64,000 bases of DNA from Myotis daubentonii (taxonomy: Eukaryota; Chordata; Mammalia; Chiroptera; Vespertilionidae). The position numbers and the translations under genes were made by a program. Position 1 is the first letter of the stretch, and the number at the start of each line of letters is the position of its first letter. The notes under the pieces were generated by a model. That model had not been told where the DNA came from and ran no database searches. It worked only from the letters and a program-made list of their open reading frames with translations. Below, piece after piece: positions 1 through 13,202 of this stretch. The DNA is taken from NCBI RefSeq assembly GCF_963259705.1, contig NC_081842.1, positions 183,028,349 to 183,092,348 on the forward strand, read 5' to 3'.

Positions 1-417
1 TGGGAGTGTGACTATCCTAAGTAAAATAATAATTTTAGGTACGGTGATGGGTAATTTCATGTGTCAGTTTGACTGGGCCACGGGGTGCCCAGCTAGTTGG
101 TCAAACATTATTTTGAGTGTGTCTGTAAGGGTGTTTCTGGGTGAGGTTAGCACCTGAGTCAGTAGATTGAGTAAAACAGATTGCCCAGGCCATTGGCCCA
201 TCCAATCTGTTGAGGGCGTCAACAGAAAAAAAGGAAGGGAGAATTCTTTCTCTCTGCCTGTCTTTGAATTGGGACACTGATCTCCTGCCTCTGGACTTGG
301 ACTAGAACTGGAACGTACACCATCAGCTTTCCTATCCTCAGGCCTTTGGCCTCAGACTGAAATGGCCCCATCTGCTCTCTTGGTTCTGAACTTCTCAGCC
401 TCCATCATTTCATTAGC

Positions 418-478
<61 letters not shown>

Positions 479-500
479 TCCTCTGGAGAACCCTGACAAC
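1..500. repeat. Old interspersed repeat of unresolved class with a TC-rich interior
   Basis: Positions about 100-500 resemble an old mammalian interspersed repeat that ends in a stretch like ctctggagaaccctgac, but I could not assign the family. A (TC)n microsatellite sits inside. No coding signal was seen. Confidence 0.4.
421..474. repeat. (TC)n microsatellite
   Basis: About 27 uninterrupted TC dinucleotides. Length is likely polymorphic. Confidence 0.97.
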
Positions 501-519
501 ATAGGAATATAGTTTAAAA

Positions 520-2150
520 TCCAAAAGCACCTTAAAAAAAATAGCAGAAGTCTGTAACTAATCTTTGCATGGTTGAATTTTAGAAAACCTACTACTGTAG
601 GTTAATATCAATAATGTAATATTACAAACTGTCATCATTAATAGATCAAAAGAAGAAAAATATGTTATTTTCTTGATAAAATATAAATAGATGGGTACTT
701 CCTTAATGGGATAATATATATAAAAGCAAAAGCCATTATCAGTATGTATAATGGTGAGCAACTTAAGGCATTCCCAATAAATTTAGGAACAAGATTAGGA
801 TGTCCCCTCCTACCAGTCTTATCTAACATTACTCTGGAGATATTAGCATTGTAATTTCACAAGAAATAAGGGGTATAAATATTAGAAAGAAAGAGACAAA
901 AGACAAAAGTGTTGTTATTTGAAAAACCCAAGAAAATAGAATAATTATTACAAATAAGATAATTTGGTAAGATAACTGGGTACAAAATTAAAATATAAAA
1001 ATTAATAATTTCCCTAAATATGAACAATGAGATATAAAAGACAATTAAAGAAAAATCTCATCTAAAAATAGCAAAAAAGACAAAATATATAAGATAAAAT
1101 GTCTAGCAGCACATTTAATAAGAAAAATGCAAGATTTATATGCAAAAACATTAAATACTACTGAACACCATAAAAAAAAAAAAACACAGCCAGGAATAAA
1201 TGGAAAGAGATTCTCTGTTCTTGGATAGGAAGACAGTAAAAAGAAACCAGTTTTTCCTACATTAATATATACATTTAGAATAATTCCAAAAAAATAAATA
1301 CCTGCAAAACATAGGATTGATATCCAGGATTTATAAAGAACTCCTACAATTCAATAATAAAAAAGACAAGCAACCTAATTTTTAAAATAAGCAAAAACTT
1401 TGAATTGATACATCCTAAAATATATGCAAATGGCCGATAAGCAAATTAGTGTTTCACACCATAAGTCATCATGGAAAACCACAAGAAGATACAACTGCAC
1501 ACTATAATAGTGATCATTTTTAAAAATTGACAACACCAATTATTAGCAAGGTTGTGGAGCAACTGGAATTCTTATATATTGTTAGTGGGAATGTAAAATG
1601 GTGCAACCATTTTGGGGAAAGAAAAAAAAAGTCTGGTAGCTTCTTTTAATACTAACCACACACCTGACCTTCACCCTAGCAAATTCCACCTAAGAGAGAT
1701 GGAAAAATATGTTCCTGCAAAGATCTGATTAGAATTAGCCCAGGTGTCCACTGACAGGAGACTGGCTAAACAAAGTGAAATATCCATATCATGGAACATT
1801 GTGCAACAATAACAAGGAGCAAATTATTGATATGCACAACTTGGGCGAATGTCAAAAACATCATGCTGAGTAAAAGAAGCCTAGGATGAACAGGCACAGG
1901 CTGCCTGATTCCATTTCTATGACATTTAAAACAAGCAAAACAACCAATGGTGGGAAAACTTCAAGTTGTCGCCCCTGGGACGGTGCAGGTGGAGACTGAC
2001 TGGGAAGGAGCAGGAGAGAATCTTCGGGGATGATGGAAATTCCTGTCTTGTTTTGAGTGATGATTATACATGTATCCAATTGCCAAAATTTACTGAACTG
2101 GACACTTAACATCTGCATACTTTATTACATATAAATTGCACAAAATGAAA
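520..2150 (+). mobile_element. Decayed L1 (L1M-type) 3' portion, sense
   Basis: AT-rich sequence matches the end of LINE-1 ORF2 and the 3' region, with recognisable phrases such as 'ggttgtggagcaactgg' and 'gttagtgggaatgtaaaatgg' (1545-1600) and a decayed tail near 2130. Reading frames are broken by many stops and frameshifts, so no functional protein is encoded. Confidence 0.75.
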
Positions 2151-2189
2151 AGAATGGCTGGGAAGGTGATAAAAAGAATTAATAATTAG

Positions 2190-3600
2190 ACACAAACACA
2201 TATGAGAGATTTTAATTTGATAAAAGGTATCATTTCAAATGAGTGGGTAAAAAATGGATTTGTTAATAAACGATGTTGAAGTAACTGGAAAGAAGTATAT
2301 TGGAACCACATGTCATTGCTTACACCAACATTAATTTTGGAGGGATCAAAAGTCTAAAGGTAAATAAATAAAAACATGGAAGTATTGGAGCAAAGATGGA
2401 TAATTCTTTTGTGATTCTTAGTTTGGGAAGGGGAAAGACTTTCTCAAAATAATTCAAACCCAGAAACTATAAAAGAAAATATGCAAATACCCATTAAAAC
2501 TGAACATGTCCGATTTTTTTAAAATGTCACAAATGAAATCTTTAAAAAAATGAACAAACTATCTCATAGATATGGGAGACCACATGTCCATTTATTTAAA
2601 AGATCAATAACCCAGAAGAAAAATGGGCACAAGACAGGGACAAATGGTTCACAGGAAGCATATACAAATGGCCTCTAAGCACACAAGAGACGTCCCTGCT
2701 CAATTACAGTGAGAGAATTGCCGAGTTACTGTTCCCCCTATTAGATGGCACAGACCAAAATCTTTGATAATCTCCTGCGTTGGGGAGAAGATAGGGCACA
2801 CGCTCTCTCAGGCATTGTGGGTGGAGTATAAGTTGTTACAGTTCTTGAGAAGACAATCTGGAGATATCTATCAAATACAAACCTGCGCCTACCCTGTGAC
2901 CCAAGCAATCCACTTCTAGAAATTAATTCAGCGGACGCACGTCCCCACGTCCGGAAAGACGAATGACAGGATACCCAGTGCAGCCTTGCTCGCAGTGGAA
3001 ATAACAGCCACCAAGAGGAGGCTGGTGAAATAAATGACCAGGTCTGGATACAATGGGATGCCTGAAATTGTCTGAAGTGCACCAAAACGGATGAAGTGGG
3101 CCCTCACATGTGGACTCTGGAGCCAGATGCCTGGGTCCCACTTACTGGCTGTGTGACCTTGGACCCGTTGCCTAACCTAAGCTCTCTCAGCCTCAGTTTT
3201 CTTATCACTAAAATGGGATTAGTGGCAGTGGTAGGAATGCCACCTACCTTAAAAGGTTGTGCTGAGGAGTAAATGAGTAAAAAAACCTGGTCTTAAGACA
3301 TTTAGATTAGTGCCTGGAACATAGTAAGAACAACGTATGTGTAGACTATAATTATTACGGATCCGAAGCAATCTCCAACATATATTAGGTATAAAAACAC
3401 TGCAATTGCATGAAACCAGAGTGTTCAGGAGAGTCCTACATATTTATGCCTGCATATACAGATCTCTAGGAGGAGGCGCCAGAAACTAGAGATTGCACCT
3501 GAGGAGTATTCGGGGTGGGAGGCAGTTCTCACTGAGTAACTTTCATACTTTCAAACAACGTATATGTATTAGCCATTACAAACTTTTAAAATAAAGAAAT
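2190..3600 (+). mobile_element. Second decayed L1/HAL1-like fragment, interrupted by a MIR
   Basis: The sequence follows the late ORF2 to 3' UTR pattern of an old LINE-1-type element in sense orientation (for example 2590-2950). A MIR-like unit lies inside at about 3115-3355. There is no intact reading frame. Confidence 0.55.
3115..3355 (-). repeat. MIR SINE
   Basis: The reversed MIR core 'cttactggctgtgtgaccttgg' to 'cctcagttttcttatc' is visible. Confidence 0.8.
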
Positions 3601-3606
3601 ATGCCC

Positions 3607-3816
3607 TGCCCTGACCGGTTTGGCTCAGTGGATAGAGCGTCGGCCTGCGGACTGAAGGGTCCCAGGTTTGATTCCGGTCAAGGGCATCTACCTTGGTTTC
3701 GGGCACATACCTTGGGGGGCGTGCAGAAGGCAGCTGATCGATGTTTCTCTCTCATTGATGTTTCTAACTCTCTATCCCTCTCCCTTCTTCTCTGTAAAAT
3801 ATATTTTAAAAGAAAG
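3607..3816 (+). mobile_element. Ves SINE (tRNA-derived, bat)
   Basis: The tRNA-related head carries A-box and B-box sequences ('ggctcagtggatagagcg', 'gtttgattccggtc'), followed by the Ves body with 'cagctgatcgatgtttctc' and a pyrimidine tract. A 13-bp target duplication (aagaaatatgccc) lies at 3594-3606 and 3817-3829. The insertion is directly against the 5' end of the next SINE. Confidence 0.93.
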
Positions 3817-3829
3817 AAGAAATATGCCC

Positions 3830-3961
3830 AGCCGGGTGTGGCTCAGTGGTTGAATGTCGACCAAGAACCAAGAGGTCACTGATCGGATTCCCAGTCAGGG
3901 CACATGCCTTGGGTTGTAGGCTAGATCATCGATGATTCTTTCTTTCTTTTTCTTTCTTTCT

Positions 3962-4027
<66 letters not shown>

Positions 4028-4085
4028 TCCCCTCTCCCTCTCCCTCTCCTTTCCTCTCTGAAATAAATAAAAATATCTTTAAATA
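3830..4085 (+). mobile_element. Second, more diverged Ves SINE with expanded TC tract
   Basis: The head 'gtgtggctcagtggttgaatg' and body 'cagtcagggcacatgcc' mark a Ves copy. Its pyrimidine region has expanded to a long (TTTC)n/(TC)n run at about 3936-4050, and it ends in an A-rich tail. It belongs to a different subfamily from the SINE just upstream. Confidence 0.88.
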
Positions 4086-4087
4086 AG

Positions 4088-4262
4088 ATAAGGAAATATA
4101 TTTGGAAAAAATGTCCCTTGGGGTGATGGAACTGTCCTATGTCCTGATTATGGTGGTGGTTACACAAATCTATACACAAGTTAAAATTCATAGAACTGTA
4201 CACCAAAAGAAAAAATGTAAATTTACTGTACAATAACTTTAGAAATAAAAATTCAAAAAAGA
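4088..4262 (+). mobile_element. L1 3' end fragment
   Basis: The sequence 'tcctgattatggtggtggttacacaaatctatacac' (split here for length) is a typical old L1 3' UTR end, followed by an A-rich tail. It may belong to the L1 interrupted by the two Ves SINEs. Confidence 0.65.
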
Positions 4263-7068
4263 AAATCTCGTTGGAGGACAGGAGACCATTAAGAGGTATT
4301 TTGTTTTGTTTTGTTTGAGGGAAAAGAAATTCTTAGAGCCCCGGGGGAGGAACTGCTGATAGCTGTTGCTTATTCCTGAACCTGACTCGACTGCTGTAGG
4401 GTGCCTAACCATCCTGGTTCGCCGGGGACTGTCCCAGGCACAGCACTGAGAGACCCTCATCCCAGGGAACCCCTCTATCCTGGGAACCTGAAACAGTCGG
4501 CCACCCCAGTTGAGTGGGGCTGTCAGGCCCAGGCCGGCTGGGCTGGAGAGATAGGGCCTCTCTCCACGGCCTCTCTTCCTCCAGCGGCTGGCCCGGGTGG
4601 TTCTCATGGCAGCAGTAACCGGGGCCGAGATCAAGCGGAATCCTGCACAACATCTTCAGGCTGAGGCTCAGCTCTGGCCCATCATCACTTCTGCCACATT
4701 CTATTTATCAAAGCGAGTCATAAGGCCAAGCCAGATGAGTGGCGTAGGAAAACAGCCTCCCCTCTTAGTGGGAGGAATTGTAAAGTCTCATTGCAAGGGG
4801 CATGGCTATGGGGGCCGAGGGTGGAGAAAGGGGCCAGCTTTGTTATCTGTCACAGAAGGGAGTCACGTGCAGTAATAAGCCCAGCTGATCTGTAAATGCT
4901 TATTGTTTTACTACAGAATCGGGGAGGTTATTTGTTACACAATAAAGTCACACGGATACACCTTCTCTAGTTCACGGGGTGCATTTGGAGAGTGGCGGGA
5001 GGTCAGCATGGCTGCAGCATGGCGGGGCGATCAGAAAGCGGAGGTGGATAAGAGGGCTGGGTCTGAGTGTTTCTCATCTCCTGAACTGGCAGGATGAGGA
5101 CAACAGGAGAGGGACCCGTTTAAGGTGAGAAAGACTAGGGCCCAGAGAGGGCAGGCATGTGCTCAAGGCCACACAGCCCGTCAGCATGGGTAGGGATTAA
5201 AATCTGCTGGGGCTTCCCTGCTGGGCCCAGGAAGGCCACGGGAAGAAGAGGGGTTTGAATGCACTTTTGCAATCTCTTTACTTAAGACCAAGAGACCATC
5301 AAGTCTCCATAAACGAATGTGGAGGGAGACCTGATGGACAGGGGGTGTTGAAATCACAAAAACTGCCCTTGGCACCCACATACGTGCAGGACCGGGCTTA
5401 TTTATTCTTTCAATTTGAGTGATTATGTGTCTTTTTACTTCAAAAATTCCCTGGAGCTCCCTCTCTATCATTAGCAGCCAATGGATTTGCAGGTGTTTAA
5501 TTAGGCTGGAAAATTATAGACAGCCAGAGCCTTGACCGGGATTCCCTGCCTCCTGGGACGCTCCCAGGCCAGGAAATCAGGCCAGTTCCAGGAAAGGGCC
5601 TCCCTGCTCTCATCCTGGCCAACCAGGCCCCTTTAAATCCACTGACCTGTCACTAACTTGTGTGGCTTTGGACTAGGTCCCCTCTCTGGGCTCTGCGCCT
5701 GTCCATGCTGTGAAGGGCTGGACCAGGTGAGAAGCTGTGTGGTGGGGTTTGGGACAGCCAGGAGGCCTGGTGTGAGCAAACTGGCAGTAACAGGACCAAC
5801 CATGAGCTGTGTGAGGGCATTACAGCCCCCAAGGTGGCTGTGAGGAGCTGGCTGGCCCTGGGGAGCCAGGAGGAGGTGGGAGGAGCCCCGTCCTCTCCTG
5901 GAAGGGGCGGGCAACATTCTGCTTTGACCAGCAAGGCTACTTCTGTGCTGGTCCATGTAGTCTGCTCTGCCTCACTGCAGCTCCTTGTGCTCCTGGAGGG
6001 ACGTTTGCTCCCCCGTGATGGGTGGGAAGTGACTGTCCTGTACAATGCAGGAGGCGTGAGTAGGTGGGATGAGCAGGGGGCTCCCAAGCCTGACTTTAGC
6101 TTCCAGGCTCCTCCCACACGTCTGCTGACTGTCTGCAGCAGCCTCCCAGCCCCAGCTGCCCAGGTCTGGACTGGATGTTCTCCGTTTGTCCCTGCAGGTG
6201 CACACTCTGCCCTTCTCTCGGCTCCACGGGCTGAACTCCCTGGCCCTCTGGCTTCTGGCTGGGTCAGCCAGTGGGGCGCAGCAGCTGGGAGGGTGAGAGG
6301 AGAGAGAGGCTGGGGGTTTGTTACCTGGCGCCCCTCCTGTGGGGCCAGGTTGCATCCCTCCAGGTGGCCCTCCCCCAGAACCTCTGCCCTCGGGGGGGGC
6401 TCCAGCAAGGGCTGCCTGCCTGGCCTTTAGGTGCCACTGCTCCCACTGGTGCTAGTCTCAGGGTGTTTCACCATCTCTTAACCTGTCCTTAGACACAACT
6501 CAGAGACACCCATCCACAGGCTGCTCTGCCCCCAAGGAGCTCTGTGCTCTATCACCTACAACTTATCAACTCTCTCCTTGCTGCCCCGTCCCAATGCTCT
6601 TCCCCTGTGAACACAGTGGGTCAGCAGGAAGGCAGGCCAATCAAACTGGTTCCTGGCAAAGCAGTGTTTCCCATCCAGCAGTCCCTGCAAACCTCCAGAG
6701 CCAGTATTTAGTATTTTCCTTCAATCAACTCTCTTTTATAAAAACTTTTTTAAAACATTGGATCTGGGTTTTTTAATTAAATTGTTTACTTTTAGAACGG
6801 TTTTTAGATTTATAGAAATATTGTGAAAGTAATTCAGAGATCTGAGAACTCACTTCTTAAACTTTATTCTAAAAGGAAGTTTTCATTATTTCTGCAAATG
6901 AAAAACCAGCATGATTTGCCTCAAATAGACGTTAATCTTAAAAATGAGCAGTGAAAACAAAACAATGTTATTAAAATTTAAAAACGGAATAAAAAATTAA
7001 TAGCCCAATAGCAGTACTAGTAAATCTGACTGACATATAACAATGCATTCTGTGCAGAATTGGCACAG
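4263..7068. other. Unique intergenic sequence with no gene seen
   Basis: Mostly GC-rich, non-repetitive sequence with a weak MIR-like piece near 5090-5200. Overlapping frames on both strands at 5650-6430 are long, but they lack domains, conserved motifs and splice logic, so I treat them as chance frames. An AT-rich stretch at 6700-7050 has no recognised feature. Confidence 0.6.

Positions 7069-7096
<28 letters not shown>
7069..7096. repeat. (GT)n microsatellite
   Basis: About 14 uninterrupted GT units. Confidence 0.95.
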
Positions 7097-7102
<6 letters not shown>

Positions 7103-7339
7103 TTTCATAGGTGAAAGCGGAGGCGGGCTTGAAGCCCTTCACAGTGCAGGGTCATCTCGAGGCACCAGGTGGTTTTCCACCACGACCCATGTCCATGACC
7201 CTGCCGGAGTTCTCCAGGGAGCGGGCCTACCACAGCCCAGCGGTGTTTACGGAGCGCCGCCTCTGATGGGGGGCCGTTTTGGTGACAATCTGTTGACTTA
7301 TCAGGGCCTCGGGACAACCTGAGGGGGTAGTAGGTACTG

Positions 7340-7465
7340 TTACCATCTCACTTTCTTAATGGAGAAACTGAGGCAGGTTAAGTCACTGATTCAGGGCCAC
7401 AGTTCAGAGACAGACCCAAGCGGTGGAGCTCCCAAGCCTGCACTTGTAACCACCGTATTCTGCTG
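7340..7465 (+). repeat. MIR SINE fragment
   Basis: The MIR second half 'ggagaaactgaggcagg' with the following 'agtcactgattcagggcca' is recognisable. Confidence 0.7.
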
Positions 7466-8164
7466 CAGAGAAAACAGGATGATCTGCAGAAAGGAATTCA
7501 AGGGAGAGAACTTCTCAGCTTTAGTCCCCCCTCTCCCCCCCCTCCAACTTTGTACTCTGAAATTCTTCAATTACACAGAAAAGGTGAAAGACGAAAAAAT
7601 GAACGCCCTAGCTCCTTCTCCAAGAGTCAGCAACTGTTAACCTTCTCTCTCTAGGTGTGTACTCATTCTTTTTTGAATTGAAATAAACAAAGCCTTTCTC
7701 CATGTGTCCGTGGCTATAATACCAGGTTTGATGCGCTTGTAGTTTTTTTCCTAAGGACATTTAAAAATACACGCATTGTTGTGAAAATAAGGAGATGCTT
7801 CTCCAGGGACCTCCTAAAGTCACGCTGGTATGACCGCCACACACTGGGAAGATCAGGCCCCAGAGCAAGGGGTAGCCATGGGTCTTGTGGTTATTTTCAA
7901 CAAGGATGCCACCTAGACCCACCAGGTCCCTCTGGTGGCAGGGCTGGGCTGCGTGGAACAGATCATGTGGGGTCTGGGTAGGGAAGACAGAGGTGTCCCG
8001 GGGTGAGCCACCTAGACCGAGAAGGAGGCCGGGGTGCAGTGCAGACATGGCTTTGCTTCGGTTGCTCCCTGTGCTGGACACTCGTCCTGCGTCTTTGGAG
8101 GCACCCTCCCTCCCTTTAATTGGGTATCTGCTCAGATGTCCCTCAAAGTGGCCTTGCTGACCAC

Positions 8165-8355
8165 GCATGCCACTTAACCTGCTTCATTTTTCATCAAAGC
8201 ATTTCAAATCCTGGCACTGTTTTCTATATGGTCTGTTCACTCCCTAAGGGCAGGGACACATCTCTACTCAGTGCTACACCCACGTGCCTGGCACAGAGCC
8301 TGGCACGAGCACGTGCTAAATAAGTGATTGTTGAATGAGCAGATGAATGAATGGG
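8165..8355 (+). repeat. L2 LINE 3' end
   Basis: The terminal L2 pattern 'gggcagggaca' ... 'gcctggcacagagcctgg' ... 'gttgaatgagcagatgaatg' is present. Confidence 0.7.
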
Positions 8356-8359
8356 TCAG

Positions 8360-10490
8360 CGGCAAAGGGTTCAGATTCAGACTCTAGGCCTGCTGCCATC
8401 ACTAGGGGCAATCAGCCTCTGCTTGCATGTGCTCTGTGACAGGGACCCCAGTCCCCACATTCCTGAAAGGGGACCACATTTGGGGAGTTTTTTTCTAGAC
8501 TTTTCCATAGATATGATTTTTTATGTCCCTCCAAACCGGAAACGTATGTTAATTTCAATCAGTGATGTAACTCCCAGAGGATATGAGGGGGAGTTTGTGC
8601 CCATCACAGGGTGCCCAACACAGTGAGGGCAAGGACCCTCTGGTTTCTCTGGTGCCCCATTATACATACATATTTCTGAGTAAGAGCCCAGTTTCCCATC
8701 AGGCTCTGGGCACATGGGGTCCTCACTCCCCGCCCCCCACCTCCAGTTTACTCCTCGCCCCACCCATTCCTATTGGTGGCTGGGAGGCCTTGTTGACAGA
8801 ATCCTGGGCTGGATGAGGGAGCGGGAAGTCGTCCAGCTGAGATGCCTCCGTGCTGGGCTCTCTGCCATGGGCTCACTGTGTAACCTTCAGCCTCGCCTTC
8901 CATACCTGCGAAATGGGGACGGTGAACGTGTTCTGAGCCCAGGGACAAGAATCTGTATTAGGTCAGACTTCCAAGCCCCAGGGAGCCTCTGCAAATAGCA
9001 ACTGAACCACCCCATCCCCAGAGGCCTCGGGCACAAATCAGCAGCACAGAACCACCTCTGGCCGTTCGCCTAAGCGCAGGCAGGATGAGGGAGGACGAGC
9101 CAGGTGAGGGCCCTGCAGCAGCCTCATTCTGAGCTGTCAGCGTGATGCATTAGATAAAATAAGTTCATAAGTTAGTCAGAGCAGGCTGTGGCAACTTGGT
9201 TTCAAACTGTGCTTCTTGGCCACTTTGGCTGGGGGCTGGCAGGGTTGCCCTTTGAAAGGCCCAGCTCACTGTCCACCATGTCCACCTCCCCTCCCCACAG
9301 GCCACCAGAGCCTGGGCACCAGGCCTATGCTTAGGCCCTGTGCCTATCTGATGTGCTTCCCCCGCCTGACTCAGCCCACATTTTTTGAGAGGGGAGTGGG
9401 GGTGGGGGGGCAGAGGTTGGGATGCCAGGCATCTCAGTGTAGGAATGCCCGAGCTGAGGGGCAGGGGCTCCCAAAAACCCCTTCCCAGGAACAGGTCTCC
9501 TTCCTGAGGCTGGGCCTGATACCCTGCAGAGCCATGGGTCTGCCATGTTTGCTCTCTCTCTATCACATGGAACCATCAACCCTGCAACACGGGCCCAGAG
9601 GGTCACTGGGACTGGCCCTCGCCACATTGGTGCCACCGGAGGACGGAACGCATTGCTCAGTGGTGTCCAGGGGCTCTGACTGTTGTCTAATCAGCTGGGC
9701 TTAGCCAAGGCCTCAGGGTATGACTGCCGGCTGCTGGACACAGGCCTCCTTCCAGGCAACCAGGAAGCTGGAATTCTTACGAATCCTCGCCCTGGCCCTG
9801 CCCTTGGGGACTTTGCACACTCCTGCACAAGTGTGCCGGCCGGAAGTGTGGGCCGCACCCCAGCATCTTATTTCTCAATGTGACTGGAGAGCTGCCTGTC
9901 TTTCCCCACCGCCTGGGGTCCCACCATTAAAGCAGCATCCCCGTGAGCCCCAGTGGTGTCTCTCAGGCGGCTGGAAAGGACCCAGACTCAAGAGCCTGGA
10001 TCTGAATCCTAGCTATGCCCCAGCTGTGCGACCTCGGGCAGGTCCCCTCACATCCCTGGGTTTCCCAGAGGGTTCGAATGCTCCATGGACAGGACACAGC
10101 CTGTACAGTTGTTTGTTTGTTTTAATCAAATTGGTTGCCAACATTTAAAAGATAGAAGATTATGAAATTTAACACAAAAATCTAGATTTCCAGTTTCCCC
10201 CCACCCTGCCAGGTAACCGTCTACTGGATTGAATCGCATTCTCCAGTCCCTACAGGCCGTGTGGTCCCTGGAAGCTGAGTTGAGCTGGGAGCCCTCAGCC
10301 TCTTGCCTCAGAGTCCCCATAGCTCCTGGCCCAGGCCTGGTCATTGGACGGGTGCAGACTGAGTTGATGAATGAATGAATGAACGAACGAACGAATGAAT
10401 ACAGCAAAAATGATAATATTAATGTCCTACTCCCTACCCCTCACTTTCCCAGAAGAGCAGGAGGAGTCCTCTCGTTCTGTAAACTTTGAA
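8360..10490. other. Unique intergenic sequence, GC-rich, no gene seen
   Basis: No repeat family, exon or RNA gene was recognised over most of this stretch. A degenerate (GAAT)n run closes it at about 10367-10400. Confidence 0.5.
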
Positions 10491-10497
10491 GTTCCAG

Positions 10498-10543
10498 GAA
10501 TAATAATAATAATAAATAATAATAATAATAATAAATATATATA
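10498..10543. repeat. (TAA)n microsatellite
   Basis: Imperfect TAA repeats with one AAAT interruption, grading into a short TA run. Confidence 0.93.
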
Positions 10544-10544
10544 T

Positions 10545-10860
10545 AACACCTACCAGTGCCCGGCCCCATTCAAAGCAGTTTTCTTCTATTATCTCATTTG
10601 TCTCTCACCACGGCCCTCTGAGGGGTCACCTTTTCCACCCTGGGGAGGGGAAGACAGTGAGGAACAGCATGTGGCTCAGAGGGCTGGTGGGAAGATTAAC
10701 TTAATAAACGTGGTCAGTGCCCGGAAAAGAGCCTGACTCACCTGGTTAAGTAGTTTAACGCTTGCATCAACACTCTCAGCAGGCATAGATGAGGAAACTG
10801 AGGCACAGTTCCAGGCTTTTGGCTCAGAGCCTTGCTTTTCCTCCAACCCTGTGAACACAG
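10545..10860 (+). repeat. MIR SINE fragments
   Basis: The MIR core (cctaccagtgcccggcccc... tctcatttgtc) at 10547-10640 and 'gatgaggaaactgaggcac' at 10787-10805 are both sense. They could be one split copy or two. Confidence 0.65.
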
Positions 10861-13200
10861 AGCGCTGTGCGCGATGGCAGCGCTGGGTCCTAACCGGCCG
10901 GCTCATCTCCACCATCAGAGTGTGGGCGGCAGAGCCAGCAGCGAGGATGCAGTTCCCAGGCTCTCCTGTCCCAGACAGCGCCCCACTCCCACCCGGGGTC
11001 TGCTCTGTGCACGGGACAGAACCCCACCCCAGACAGGGAATTAACAGGCAGAGAACAATGCGGGAGCCACACCATTCACCTCCCTCGACCCCAGAGGCAG
11101 GGCTGGCCCAGCCGCTGTGGGGAGGGAGGAGGCATCACCTCCTGTTTCCAGGCCTCCCTCCACTCAGTTCCCTGAGCCCAGGCTCGAGAGCTCCCAGGAG
11201 GCCGCTGGGGGCACGCCCAGAAAGGGGGCCTCCCCGTCCGAAATTCAGCCCCTTTGCGTCCCCTTAAGTGAGGACACTTTACCACATTGTTTGGACATGC
11301 TCTTTCCAAGTCCTGGGCCTTTGCTGGGACTATTCCCTCTGTCTGAAGGCTCTCCCTCAACCTCTGGGGAAACTCTCTTTTCCCTGGAAGTAGAGTTTGT
11401 CCCACTTTCCTCCAATGCCCCCAAGGCCCTGTCACACTCCCTCACACATTATTGTCACTGTGCATGTGTCCGTCTCCATCCTGGCCTGTGCACCTATAGT
11501 TTTAACGCAAGCACACATTCACCTTCAGGCACACAGCAGCACACATCGCAGAAACATGCAACCGCACAGAAGTAATCACTACTCTCTCTTTTTTGTGGTG
11601 GCTGTGAAGCTGGGGCGATCCCGGCCTAGCTGAAGGACGTTGGATCTCTTTGTTCTCCCAGCCCTTTGACCCTCCGAATGCCCTCAGTAAAATGGTTGAA
11701 TCCCCCCAAATATATACCACTACCCTCTTCCCCTAGGTGCACCTAGACACCCAAAGGCCCAAACTACACAGAGGCACATGCATACATGTATGATGCCCTA
11801 ACCACACACACACACATACACAGCTACCTGCACAGAATCACATACTTGCAGACATAGCCTTCTACATGCCTGAACACACACAAATGCACACTCATGCAGA
11901 ACCATGCACATCACCCAACAGTGGGACACACACAAAGGTGCAGAACTGCACACACACTAGAGCCAGTCCCCGGGTCAGCTGGCTCTGGCCTGAGGCTGGG
12001 AGGACGTCTCCTGTCTCCTGGGAGACAGGCTGGCCCCCATAGCAGGCCCTGGGAAACCAGGCCAACACCTCCCCTGGAGCCCACGCCTGGAGGGGAAGAT
12101 AAATGATGTGTGTCTACTGGGCTCCTGGGCGGAGGGTCCTGGGCCGGAGGGGGACTCAGCTGACTCCTGACTCCTGGTTCCTTCTTGCCACTTGTGCTTT
12201 CAGACCCCCTTGGGCCCAGTGAGCCGCTGCCCGTCCCAGTGGGAGCCCAGGCTCCTGAAATCCTGACCTAAAGGAGCTGAGTGCCTCGGGCTATCCTGGG
12301 CCCAGCCGGACCACAGCTGGCGCAGGCACCAAGGGTTTAAGAGATTAGGACAGGAAGAGCTTAAAACTAAGAACCCTCCACGCCAGGCTGATTGCCTTTA
12401 CGAATTCAGCATGACAATCGGGAGGAGACCCAATGAACACAGGTTTAGAGGAAGCAGGAAACTGCTCCAGGCCCAACCCAGCCTCCTCCCCAGGACCCTG
12501 GGGACATTTGTCCTGGACTCGCTGAGTGAAATCGACACATCCTGCCCATCTCTGGGCCTCAGCCTCCCCCCTCCCCACCCCCCCACCCTCCCCACCACTG
12601 AACTCCAGGGGAGATCTTCAAACCACGTTCCCCACTCGGAGAGGGGCTTGGGTGGAAAGCTGCCAGCTGTGGGGCTCCAGGATTCCTCTCCCGCCTTCAG
12701 CAGAAGCACTCAGTGTGCCCGCGGGCTCTCCAGTCCCATTTCTTCCTCCTGAGCCCACAGGAAGCCTGCATCTCTCACCAGCCTGCAGGAGCGGCAAAGG
12801 CCGATCACGGGCTTCTTTGGAAGGAGGACGCGCTGTGCACTGTCCCCAGGCCCTGCTTTCCAAGCACACTCGCCTCCCACAGCGACGATGTACTGAAGTC
12901 CCATTGCTCAGCGGCACTGTGACGGGCGGAGCTTGGATCCCTGTGCCTTCTCGTGGGGAAGAGATGCTCAGGGCAGCCCCTGGCCCGTTTTGTATTTGCG
13001 TGAGCGAGAAATAAACTTTTATTGTGCCCCCCATTGGGATTTCAGGGTTTATTTGTTACCTCAGCAGGGCCCAGACTCGCATGGCTAATATACTCTCCTT
13101 TGAGGGATTTGACCTCGTGAGTTTTCACATGGATGTTTACTGAAGAAAGAACTCTGACTAAAATCCCTCAGCCTTCTCTCCGGGCCTCCCAGCCCTGCAG
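10861..13200. other. Intergenic sequence with an L2-like patch and a CA-rich degenerate tract
   Basis: An L2-like segment lies at about 11270-11460 ('gggcctttgctgggactattccctctg'). A degenerate CA-rich tract spans about 11755-11960. The remainder is GC-rich unique sequence with no gene recognised. Confidence 0.5.
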
Positions 13201-13202
13201 TC

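Noticed and set aside
3607..3680. tRNA-like A-box and B-box sequences
   Set aside because: These are the heads of Ves SINEs. They lack a full tRNA cloverleaf and are followed by SINE bodies, so they are not tRNA genes. The same holds for all other Ves copies.
5653..6430. Overlapping long frames on both strands
   Set aside because: GC-rich chance frames in unique intergenic DNA, with no recognisable domain, promoter or splicing pattern.
11755..11960. Possible CRISPR-like or satellite array from CA-rich repeats
   Set aside because: Irregular CA-rich low-complexity DNA with no fixed repeat or spacer length. CRISPR arrays are not expected in this genome.
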